Assembly: GCF_035046505.1 (NCBI RefSeq) | Contig: NC_089829.1 | Span: 6,523,156-6,587,155 of the forward strand | Direction: 5' to 3' | Length of the DNA stretch: 64,000 nt | DNA from: Tiliqua scincoides | Lineage: Eukaryota; Chordata; Lepidosauria; Squamata; Scincidae | Shown: piece after piece, positions 55,151 through 64,000 of the stretch | How the letters are laid out: the number at the start of each line of letters is the position of its first letter | How positions within the stretch are numbered: the stretch's first letter is position 1 | The notes under the pieces: generated by a model | Database searches by the model: none | Seen by the model: only the letters and a program-made list of their open reading frames with translations | Told to the model about the DNA's origin: nothing | Position numbers and translations under genes: made by a program

Positions 55151-56994
55151 TCAGTATCTCTGTATGGAAAACATTGCCCAATGCAAGTGCTTTAAAAAGA
55201 GAAATTCTCATGAAAACAAAAGAGCGGCAGTAGAGAAAAATGCTTGTGTTTTGTTTTTTTTAATGTTAAGCTAACATTTCGGTCTTTAATTCACCCCCTT
55301 AAAAAACTGACAGGTGACACGGTCAACTTTGAGTTTTCATTTAATCAGACTAAAATCCTTAAGAAAAACAAAGCCACGCACCGTCAGGCATATTTTCCCT
55401 TAACAAGAAATGAATTGCAATAAGTGCGTTCCAAAGCTGGTCTGCTTGCAACAACACTTTCACGGGAGCAAATCGTTATCCACAGGATTCAGACAAGGCT
55501 AAACAGAGGACATGATTGCATTGCAACACTTTTGCCCCAGAGCTGGTGGCTGAAGCTTGCAGATATTCTATGCTAAGAAAATGCTGGAACAGTGAATAGT
55601 CCATCTTTTACCTCCAGTCTCCTCTGGGTATCCATTTAAGGTTTGGCCCCATTGTAAAAGCACCATCAAAAAGTTTTGTCTTCAAGTTTCCTCAGGAAGA
55701 GAAAAAAAAAGTTGCTATTTCCAGGGAACAAGTTTGAGGGAGTTTTTAGCTGAACTGCAGTTCCTGGATCAGATCCACAAGCGAGAGGTGAAGAAACCGC
55801 AGTCCAGTGTAAGAGTCATGCCTGTTGTTCTTTCCTCCAAAGAAGCTTAGGATCTGCAGACTGATTGGTGCAGAAGGCGCCCAGAACAAGGACCCCTGGT
55901 GCACCTTGTAGAACTATGGGATCCGATCCAAACTTGCCAGGCTGGCCTGTCAGCAAAGTGGACTGAAACTGAATTAATAAGTAGCAGCTAAGCTGTCTGC
56001 ATCTGTCTTCTTTTCCTGCATGCCCTGAATTTGAAAAGAAAAAGAACAGAACGGACGAGGAAGCAGAGGAGATGAGAGTGCTGGGTTAGAGTGTCTTCCT
56101 GGAGACATGCTAGCACACTCTCTCCACTCCTCCACTTCCTCTTCCTCTTCCAATCCAGGGAGCATGGGCAGAATGAAAGTGGTGGAGAATACCAGCGGCC
56201 GCTCTCCATGCCTGAAGTGGCTCCCCCAAATTAGGAGGCGATAGCGTTGGGCGTTCTGACTCAAGTGCTGGCAGATTCAGGGCTTGTGCCACTGGAACAA
56301 GCACAGAGGATCTTCCTAGTTCCATCCTCCCTGCTGCAGTCTCTGGCTGCCCTTTGAAAAAGTGCTCCTGAGAATCCGGGGACCCCAAGGACAGCATGGG
56401 GTACAACGCGGGGAATTGCAGAGACATGAGCAATCTCTGGAAACTTAGCACAGAAACTTCCCACATGTGGAAAGGTGCTTGAGTGGTTGTGTGGATTTTG
56501 TATCAGGGCCCGCTTTATAAGGGGTCCTGAGAGCTGAAATGGGGAGGAGTGAGGAATAAGGTAGCTCTATTATGCTCATGCCATTGTATGACGATAAGTT
56601 TGATCCAATCTGTAGTTCCCAGGTTTCTCTAGGGAGGAGTAACTGTTAAACCCCTATACAGTATATTTACGCTTCTTTGCATTCCCAGTGGGCAAAAATA
56701 CAGTCCCCTGCAGAACCCACAGTCTGTGACACAAAGAAGCAGTCCTTCAGAGGAGAGGACTTGTATCTTATTTCATTATTAGCTACAGCTATTCTGAGCC
56801 TGGTTATCATTTTTATAAAGACCCAGTAACACTGAAAACATACCAATATCTAAGATGCTTAGGGCTGTACGGTTTAGATAATTAAGTGGCTGGATTTCAA
56901 TTGATCAAAAAGGTTTTGATCTGTTAAAAAGCTGCTGCGTGTTAATCAAGCAGCAGATTAATAGAGAACCAATGAATACAAGTGCTGACAAAAA
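55151..56994. other. Mostly unique spacer / candidate 3' UTR
   Basis: No repeat family recognised; the minus-strand poly(A)-like ATTAAA at 55290 is the only signal. Open frames of 73-118 codons have no family match. Confidence 0.5.
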
Positions 56995-58468
56995 AAGAAA
57001 TAAACACCCTGCTGAATTGGAAAGAGGCATTCCCACTTCTCACACTCAGGAGGGAATGCTTCTTCCAAGACACGGCGTTTTCTCCCACACAAAGGAGGGA
57101 ATGCCTCTTCCAAGATGAGGCATTCCCACATCTCTCAAACAGACAAAGGAATGCCTCATTCGAGATGAGGCATTCCCCCTTGTCTCACGTACAGGACAGG
57201 ATGCCTCCTCTAAGAGTCTAGCTACCGCAACATCAGCCTGTATTGTCTTAAAAAAAAACAAACCCAAAACACTCGCGCTCAGGACTATTGCTCTATTCCT
57301 ACACAAACATATTCCAATTTAACCCATTAGTCAGTTAAAGCTGAGGTTTCTTCACCCATTCGGGCGGCTGTCCAAGTGCTAATGTCTCCTTGCGGTTCAC
57401 TTCTCACTGCTTTTTCTAATGCGTCTGTGAAAATGCAACGTGACTCCTTGTAGCAATCCCAAGCTCAGGGCGGCGCTAAATACCAAGTCCATCTATGCCA
57501 GTACTATTGCCAGACCTTTCGTTGACCCACTGTCAGTCATCAGAAAGAGTTCCTTCTCATCAATGCTACCCAAGGTCCTCTGATTGGGAAATGCCAGGCT
57601 ATTGACCACAGAACTTCCTCCACAGAAAGCCGCTAATGAGCAACGGCCCCTTAGGTTAATCTGCTAAGACAATACTGAGCTAGATGAATCATATGAATAA
57701 CAAACTACATTTGGAATAACATGTGTACTGCAGCAGACAAGAACTGCTGGACCCTCAAGCTCAGAGAAATGGCTACAGCAACTGCTCTTGAACCCCAAAT
57801 TTCCATCAGCCTATTTATTGCCTGCCTACATTTTATCTACATGGAAAAGGCTGGGGAGGGGGGAGTTGTGGGACAGCTGTTGAAGCTGCTGATGGGTGGT
57901 TCAACATCTCAAGGGGATTTTCCTCCAGGAGATAGTGGTATCAATTTCTAGATTTGGTCCGTCAAAAGTGTACATGAGGTTTCGGCATCACTGCTGAGGA
58001 TCCAACAGGCAGCAATATAGTGGTAAAGAATCCCAGCAGCCCCGAGCCTTTGCTGGTTGAGTCTCCAGAAGACCACATAAGAGACCTTCTGAAGCCTTGG
58101 CAACAACACACACCAGCCGAATGTCCAAACAAAATTGGACACCCTTTTTTGGCTCACAAAGAACACCTGACCACTTCCTGCAACGAACAAGGATACCTGC
58201 ACAAGCGCAGGAAACAAAGAAAGTCACTGCATGTTGTGCAGTGGAGATTGGTCTCCAAGAATGCTTGTTATTGTCTTCAAGTTCAGAGCCTAATAGGCAG
58301 CCAAATTAATTGAAGGCTCTGCGGATCCGTGCGCCCGTTTCTCAAAGAGCGCTTGGTCAGCTTCTCCCTCACATTCTTTACGGTGAAAATGTCCAAAACG
58401 GGTCACAGACATTGTTGACCACCGGGACTGCAGATCTGCCAAAGCCAACTCATCACAGCACAGGGACC
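55250..58468 (-). other. Probable SLC35E2 3' UTR and flank
   Basis: Below the stop codon the minus strand carries AATAAA at 57819-57814 (about 650 bases on) and ATTAAA at 55290-55285. Between 55250 and 56950 the DNA is mostly free of recognisable repeats, unlike its surroundings, which would fit a long 3' UTR; human SLC35E2B transcripts have a long 3' UTR as I recall. The extent is inferred from these signals only. Confidence 0.4.
56995..57230. repeat. Palindromic minisatellite, about four units of 50-60 bp
   Basis: Units share GAATGCCTCTTCCAAGATGA next to GGCATTCCC, so each unit contains an inverted pair GAATGCCTC / GAGGCATTC that can form a hairpin. Spacers between hairpins differ. The reading frame through it gives the repeated peptide RRECLFQDEAFP, which I regard as a by-product of the repeat. 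Confidence 0.8.
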
Positions 58469-58765
<297 letters not shown>

Positions 58766-58786
58766 TCAAAATGGACAGCGGCATCA

Positions 58787-59092
58787 CTACGGGGGGGCGC
58801 AGACCACGTCAGGTGACACCACTACTGGCCAAAATTGCGAAACCTTGGTATTGTCGAATACTACCATCATGTTATCACCCAATACAGAGTTTCAGGCAGA
58901 ACGCAACAAGACAAACCATACTGAAATATCTGTAATCTATCAAAGGTTATGGCCAAATAACCAAAAAAAGGAAAACACAATTGCCTTATGTAACAAAAAG
59001 TGGATTTGTTCAACTCCAAACCGACCAATCATGACTGTTCCGAGAGCCAATGAGGTGTTCTGATGACACAGCTGGGGACCAGTGAGGTCTTA
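58787..59092 (+). repeat. About 300-bp unnamed repeat, copy 1
   Basis: Shares with 63640-63930 GACACCACTACTGGCCAAAA-type start, ATACTACCATCATGTTATCA and CTCCAAACCGACCAATCATG. Just upstream of the last SLC35E2 exon. Confidence 0.7.
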
Positions 59093-59320
59093 ATATGAGT
59101 CAGCTCTCATTTCCATGGATCAGAGCGAATACTAGAACTCTTATTCAGCCGTGTCAGCGCCATCAGGTTGGCCACTGGTTTTTGTCGGTTATTGATCTGT
59201 TGGGTGACCTGTACTGTTAAACAGCGATGCATTGCTTAACGACAAGGATGCGGACCAGCGCTCCCGTCGTCAAGCAAGGCTTGACGTGAAACGAAGCCTC
59301 CGAAGCTGGGGGGGGGGAAG

Positions 59321-59821
59321 CTGTGAGTGTTGGGAGAGTTAGAACAAACAAAAGAAAATATTTCTTTACTCAGCGTGTGGTAGGTCTGTGGAACTCCTTG
59401 CCACAGGATGTGGTGATGGCATCTGGCCTGGACGCCTTTAAAAGGGGATTGGACAAGTTTCTGGAGGAAAAATCCATTATGGGGTACAAGTCATGATGTG
59501 TATGTGCAACCTCCTGATTTTAGAAATGGGCTATGTCAGAATGCCAATGCAAGGGAGGGCACCAGGATGCAGGTCTCTTGTGATCTGGTGTGCTCCCTGG
59601 GGCATTTGGTGGGCCGCTATGAGATACAGGAAGCTGGACTAGATGGGCCTATGGCCTGATCCAGTGGGGCTGTTCTTATGTTCTTAACTACAATTCCCAG
59701 GAGGCCTTGCAGGTCTCTTGTTATCTGGTGTGCTCCCTGGGGCATTTGGTGGGCCGCTGTGAGATACAGGAAGCTGGACTAGATGGGCCTATGGCCTGAT
59801 CCAGTGGGGCTGTTCTTATGT
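59321..59821 (+). mobile_element. CR1 LINE 3' end with two tails
   Basis: Same architecture as the other two-tail copies: CR1 body from GTGTTGGGAGAGTTAGAACA, tail ends at 59675 and 59815 (140 bases apart), ACTACAATTCCC junction at 59687. Last intron of SLC35E2. Confidence 0.9.
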
Positions 59822-60436
59822 ACTGGTGTTAGCCACACACACACCTTCAAATGCCTCAAAAGGCTTGACGTGAAACCAAGCCTCCGAAGCTGGGGGTGGG
59901 GAAGCTGTGCTCCCCTCACCTCCAGAGGCTTTTCTGAGTCCCCCAGGGGTAGCACGCATCCACACGCTGCCTCTGCAAGGCTCAAAATGGCTGAAACGGC
60001 TGAGAAAAGGCAACTTCTGGATTCCCAATGGAAACCAGAAGTAATTTTTTTTTGCTTTATAAGGCATTCGGAGGCCTGGGAAAGCCCTCCAGGGGCTTGA
60101 CGATGGGGTGTGCCTCCCTACTTGATGACAGGGGTGCTTTCAGGGGCTTCCCCGGGCCTCCAAATGCGTTAAAAAGCAAAAAACATCACTTCTGGTTTCC
60201 CAGCAGTCATGTCTTTTCAGCTGTTTCAGTTACTCTGAGCCTCACAGAAGCAGCGCGCAAATGCGTACAGGCTCTGTGGCACTCAGAAAAGCCCCAGAGG
60301 CGAGGGGAGAACAGGTCCCCTTGGCTTCGGAGGCTTGGGAGGAGGGAGACAGGGACCAGCAGCAGCCATCACACATGCAGGCCGTCGCTGGTCAGAACGT
60401 CACTAAGGGATGCTCACCTGTATATTAAATAAATGT

Positions 60437-60775
60437 GTGTGTTGGCAACCTTTCAGTCTCGAAAGACTCTGGTATCGCGCTCTGAAAGGTGGTTCTGGAA
60501 CAGCGTCTAGTGTGGCTGAAAAGGCCGATTCGGGAGTGACAATCCCTTCCACACCGGGAGCAAGTGCAGTCTGTCCCTGGTCTGTCTCCCTGGCTGTGGG
60601 CCTTCCTTCTTTGCCTCTTTGCCTCAGTCTGTTGGCCAAGTGTCTCTTCAAACTGGGAAAGGCCATGCTGCACAGCCTGCCTCCAAGCGGGCCGCTCAGA
60701 GGCCAAGGTTTCCCACTTGTTGAGGTCCACTCCTAAGGCCTTCAGATCCCTCTTGCAGATGTCCTTGTATTAAAT
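60437..60775 (-). mobile_element. Same LINE family, 3' fragment
   Basis: Minus-strand frame of 101 codons with MDLNKWETLASERPAWRQAV and the C-terminal zinc finger. Truncated near the RYKDICK region; flanked by TATTAAATAAAT on the left and TATTAAATAAATAAA on the right, a probable target duplication. Confidence 0.85.
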
Positions 60776-61630
60776 AAATAAAGTGAATGGGGGTGACATC
60801 AACCCTAGTGATGCCACTGCATTTAGGTTGCGCATATGATATTGTAATTTATTCTGGATGGTCTGGTATGGGAGGGGGTCCACCACGGGGATGACGCAAT
60901 GAGCAGAGGAGTGTCCATAGATCAATGGTTCCCAACTTGTGGTTTGGGGACCAGAGGTGGTCCCCAAGACCCTGAGAAGTGGTCCACAAAGTCTCAGGGA
61001 AAAAAAAAAGATTGCCTCTGATTACTTCCAGCATGCTCCCCCTACGGACCACTAGAGAAGGTGGAGAACGAACTGCCCACAGCCAGCAACAAAACCAGCA
61101 ACCCACAAATCTTCACTGTAAATACATCTATTAAATCTCTAATAAATCTCTAATTATTACAAATTTAATTGTATTTTTGTTGGGGGGGGGGGTTGCACGC
61201 AGGACCCATGAGAGGAAATACAGGAGGTCATTTGTACCCGGGTCCAGGGTCAAAAAGGCAGCCCAGGAGGTAAAGAAATTTCCTGGGATCTTACATTTTC
61301 TAATCTCAACTGGACTTGCTGCGCACTTGGGAGCTGGGTATACGGCGGCTGCGGCAAGCCATATGTGCTGGGCCAAGGAATGCATGCATGAAACTCCTGA
61401 ACACTGTCAAATCTGGGAACGCTGCCAAAACTGCTACAGTAGCTCTTTGGCGTGTGGATTTGCTTAACATGAAGGAGTGTATCAAGGACACCGCTATGGA
61501 ACTACAGCTGCCGCAGAACTACATTTTAGTACTGGTACGCACAGGACACTTTCCATTCTAGTGTGAGCCTAAATATGATGATCTAATTTTCTGCAATAAC
61601 TTTCTATATTTAAAAATTTTTAGAGACACA

Positions 61631-61714
61631 CAGCCCAACCCTAGCCATACTTTCCTGGGAGTAAGCCCCATTGACTCTATAGGGACTTACTTCGGAGCAG
61701 ACATGATTGGGCTG
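61631..61714. mobile_element. 90-bp repeat family, third copy
   Basis: CAGCCCAACCCTAGCCATAC ... ACATGATTGGGCTG with GGGAGTAAGCCCCATTGA inside. Confidence 0.7.
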
Positions 61715-61764
61715 TGTGGTTTTGTGTTTGGGCCGGTAGACCAGGGTTTCACATTGGGAAGTAC

Positions 61765-62606
61765 ATAAGAACATAAGAACAGCCCCACTAGATCAGGCCA
61801 TAGGCCCATCTAGTCCAGCTTCCTGGATCTCACAGCGGCCCACCAAATGCCCCAGGGAGCACACCAGATAACAAGAGACCTGCAAGGCTTCCTGGGAATT
61901 GTAGTTAAGAACCTAAGAAGAGCCCCACTGGATCAGGCCATAGGCCCACCTAGTCCAGCTTCCTGTATCTCACAGCGGCCCACCAAATGCCCCAGGGAGC
62001 ACACCAGATAACAAGAGACCTGCAAGGCTTCCTGAGAATTGTAGTTAAGAACATAAGAACAGCCCCACTGGTTCAGGCCATAGGCCCATCTAGTCCAGCT
62101 TCCTGTACCTCACAGCGGTCCACCAAATGCCCCAGGGAGCACACCAGATAACAAGAGACCTCATCCTGGTGCCCTCCCCTGCATCTGGCCTTCTGACATA
62201 GCCCATTTCTAAAATCAGGAGGTTGCACATACACATCATGGCTTGTAACCCATAATGGATTTTTCCTCCAGAAACATGTCCAATCCCCTTTTAAAGGCGT
62301 CCAGGCCAGATGCCGTCACCACATCCTGTGGCAAGGAGTTCCACAGACCGACCACACGCTGTGTAAAGAAATATTTTCTCTTGTCTGTTCTAATTCTCCC
62401 AACACTCAATTTTCGTGGATGTCCCCTGGTTCTGGTGTTATGTGAGAGTGTAAAGAGCATCTCTCTATCCACTCTGTCCATCCCCTGCATAATTTTGTAT
62501 GTCTCAATCATGTCCCCCCTCAGGTGTCTCTTTTCTAGGCCCAAACGCCGTAGCCTTTCCTCGTAAGGAAGGTGCCCCAGCCCAGGAATCATCTTAGTCG
62601 CTCTCT
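61765..62606 (-). mobile_element. CR1 LINE 3' end with three tails, longest ORF2 remnant
   Basis: Minus-strand frame from 62592 gives LPYEERLRRLGLEKRHLRGD, MIETYKIMQGMDRVDREMLF and KYFFTQRVVGLWNSLPQDVV, ending EEKSIMGYKP, diagnostic of the CR1 clade C-terminus. The frame is open over 118 codons. Three tail units follow toward the left, separated by AATTGTAGTTAAGAAC junctions. Confidence 0.93.
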
Positions 62607-62948
62607 GGAAACAAGGGCTCCAAAGACTCTTCCTGCTGTTGCAACTCTCCCCCTGCTCTGTTTCACCCCTTCCCTACCCCTGTTCTGCCCACCCCTGGGG
62701 TCACCCTTCCCCACTCTGTTTCACCCCCTCCCCTCCCCCTTGGGAAGGGGCCTAAAAGAAACATTGTAACCCCTGATAAAATTCCTCTTGGAGGCCCTGG
62801 CTGCATGTGGTCCACACCAATTCCAATTTTTTCTCAGTGGTCCACGGGCTCCTAAAGGTTGGGAACCACTGCCACAGTGGGAGGTATGGAGCATTTTTAA
62901 CAAATTGGGTGAAATATGACGTATTTGAGGAGTGACACAGCTGAGGAC

Positions 62949-63118
62949 AGGGCTGGAGCTCAGTGGCAGAGCACCTGCTTTGCATGCGGAAGACCCCAGG
63001 TTCATTCCCAGGCAGCATCTTTAAGTAGGGCTGAGAAAGGGCACTGCCTGGTACCCAGGAGAGACACTGCCAGTCAGTGCTTGGCAACCAGGGGTCTGAC
63101 TCAGTGGAAAAGCAGCTC
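62949..63118 (+). mobile_element. tRNA-headed SINE of a second family, best copy
   Basis: Head GGGCTGGAGCTCAGTGGCAG and AGCACCTGCTTTGCATGC resemble tRNA-Ala with A box; B box GGTTCATTCCC. Body GACACTGCCAGTCAGTGCTT; tail GGTCTGACTCAGTGG. A SINE, not a tRNA gene. Related copies are listed separately. Confidence 0.8.
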
Positions 63119-63250
63119 AAACGTGAGCCGTTTCAGTGACCGATCTGTGGTTGAATGATGGGATATAAACTTTTCAAATCTATAAATCTCATTCTTACCC
63201 AAGACCAAACACAGGGGATTGGGGAGTGGGGGGGGTGGTTGGTTTGGTTA

Positions 63251-63397
<147 letters not shown>

Positions 63398-63639
63398 CTA
63401 AAACAAACCAAGAACCCATTATTATTTTTTCAGATGTGTGGGTGTCAACAGCCTGGGGCTTTACAAATAACAAGGCCCCTGCCCTGAGGAGCATGCAATC
63501 TAGAAATGGACATCGCAGAGGCAAAAGTGAAAGGTGACGGAGATGAAGGTGGGATAAATGGGGGGAAAACAAACATGTGCTCAGTGGCATAGCTAAGGGG
63601 GTGCAGGGGGTAGCAGCTGCACTGGGCATCAAGCTTTAG

Positions 63640-63930
63640 GGGGCAACAAGCTGAGCTTGACACTAGTGACCAAAATTGTGAAAATCTTGGTGTGTATGAA
63701 TAATACCATCATGTTATATATCATTGGAAAGGTAATTTAAAGCAGAATGCAATGCAACAAACTGCACTGGAATATCTGCATCCTATCAAAATTTATGGCC
63801 AATTAACCAGAAAATGAAAACACAGCTGCCTTGTGGAAGAAAAAGTGGCTTTGCTAAACTCCAAACTGACCTATGAGACTGACTGTTCTGAGTGCCAGTG
63901 AGATGTTGTTATGATACAGCATGGAACCAA
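63640..63930 (+). repeat. About 300-bp unnamed repeat, copy 2
   Basis: GACACTAGTGACCAAAATTG, ATAATACCATCATGTTATAT, CTCCAAACTGACCTATGAGA. Same orientation as copy 1, in the adjacent SLC35E2 intron. Confidence 0.7.
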
Positions 63931-64000
63931 TAACTTTTATTTGATTTTTGTCATGCAGGGGGGAGCTACAAAATCTCCTACCTCGGGTAGCAGATATGTG

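Noticed and set aside
62949-63020. tRNA-Ala gene
   Set aside because: The A and B boxes belong to a SINE head followed by SINE body; the tRNA fold is not complete and many related copies exist.

Overview
This is vertebrate nuclear DNA, most likely from a lizard or other squamate. The genes have many short exons with GT/AG introns, and the gaps are filled with sauropsid-type repeats: CR1 LINE tails, tRNA-headed SINEs ending in ATT repeats, and hAT-like MITEs. The species assignment is an inference from repeat types; no species-diagnostic gene is present. Almost none of the open frames longer than 60 codons are genes.

Two protein-coding genes can be supported, both on the minus strand. (1) A complete ATAD3A-type gene runs from the ATG at 50987 to the stop at 7561. 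It has 16 coding exons, all with consensus splice sites and consistent phases, giving 1794 nt or 597 residues. It encodes the mitochondrial inner-membrane AAA+ ATPase ATAD3, with N-terminal [11 protein letters not shown] motif, coiled coil, membrane segment, Walker A, Walker B, sensor 1 and arginine-finger region. Exon 1 lies in a CpG island (about 50.76-51.26 kb), and an ATTAAA signal lies about 240 bases past the stop. (2) The last two coding exons of an SLC35E2-type nucleotide-sugar/triose-phosphate-type transporter lie at 63252-63397 and 58469-58721. The rest of that gene lies beyond the right edge. The two genes are head-to-tail, with about 7.5 kb between the ATAD3A start and the SLC35E2 stop.

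Layout: 1-7.3 kb is intergenic and repeat-rich, with hAT MITEs and SINE pieces; 7.3-51.3 kb is ATAD3A; 51.3-58.5 kb is spacer plus probable SLC35E2 3' UTR, dense in repeats; 58.5-64 kb is the 3' part of SLC35E2. There is no functional link between the genes visible here beyond adjacency.

The unusual content is in the repeats. One CR1 3' tail in ATAD3A intron 7 has expanded into an array with exact 140-bp period (nine tails), each junction carrying an ACTACAATTCCCAG motif like the ZNF143/Staf site. The same two- or three-tail architecture recurs in four separate CR1 copies. A 476-bp retroposon with clean target duplications shares its 3' end with a separate LINE family, so it looks like a LINE/non-autonomous partner pair. 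There is also a foldback hAT-like element, a G-rich minisatellite starting at the exon 1 donor of ATAD3A, and several TIR elements with intact 8-bp target duplications. I see no prokaryotic-type system, no CRISPR and no canonical RNA gene.
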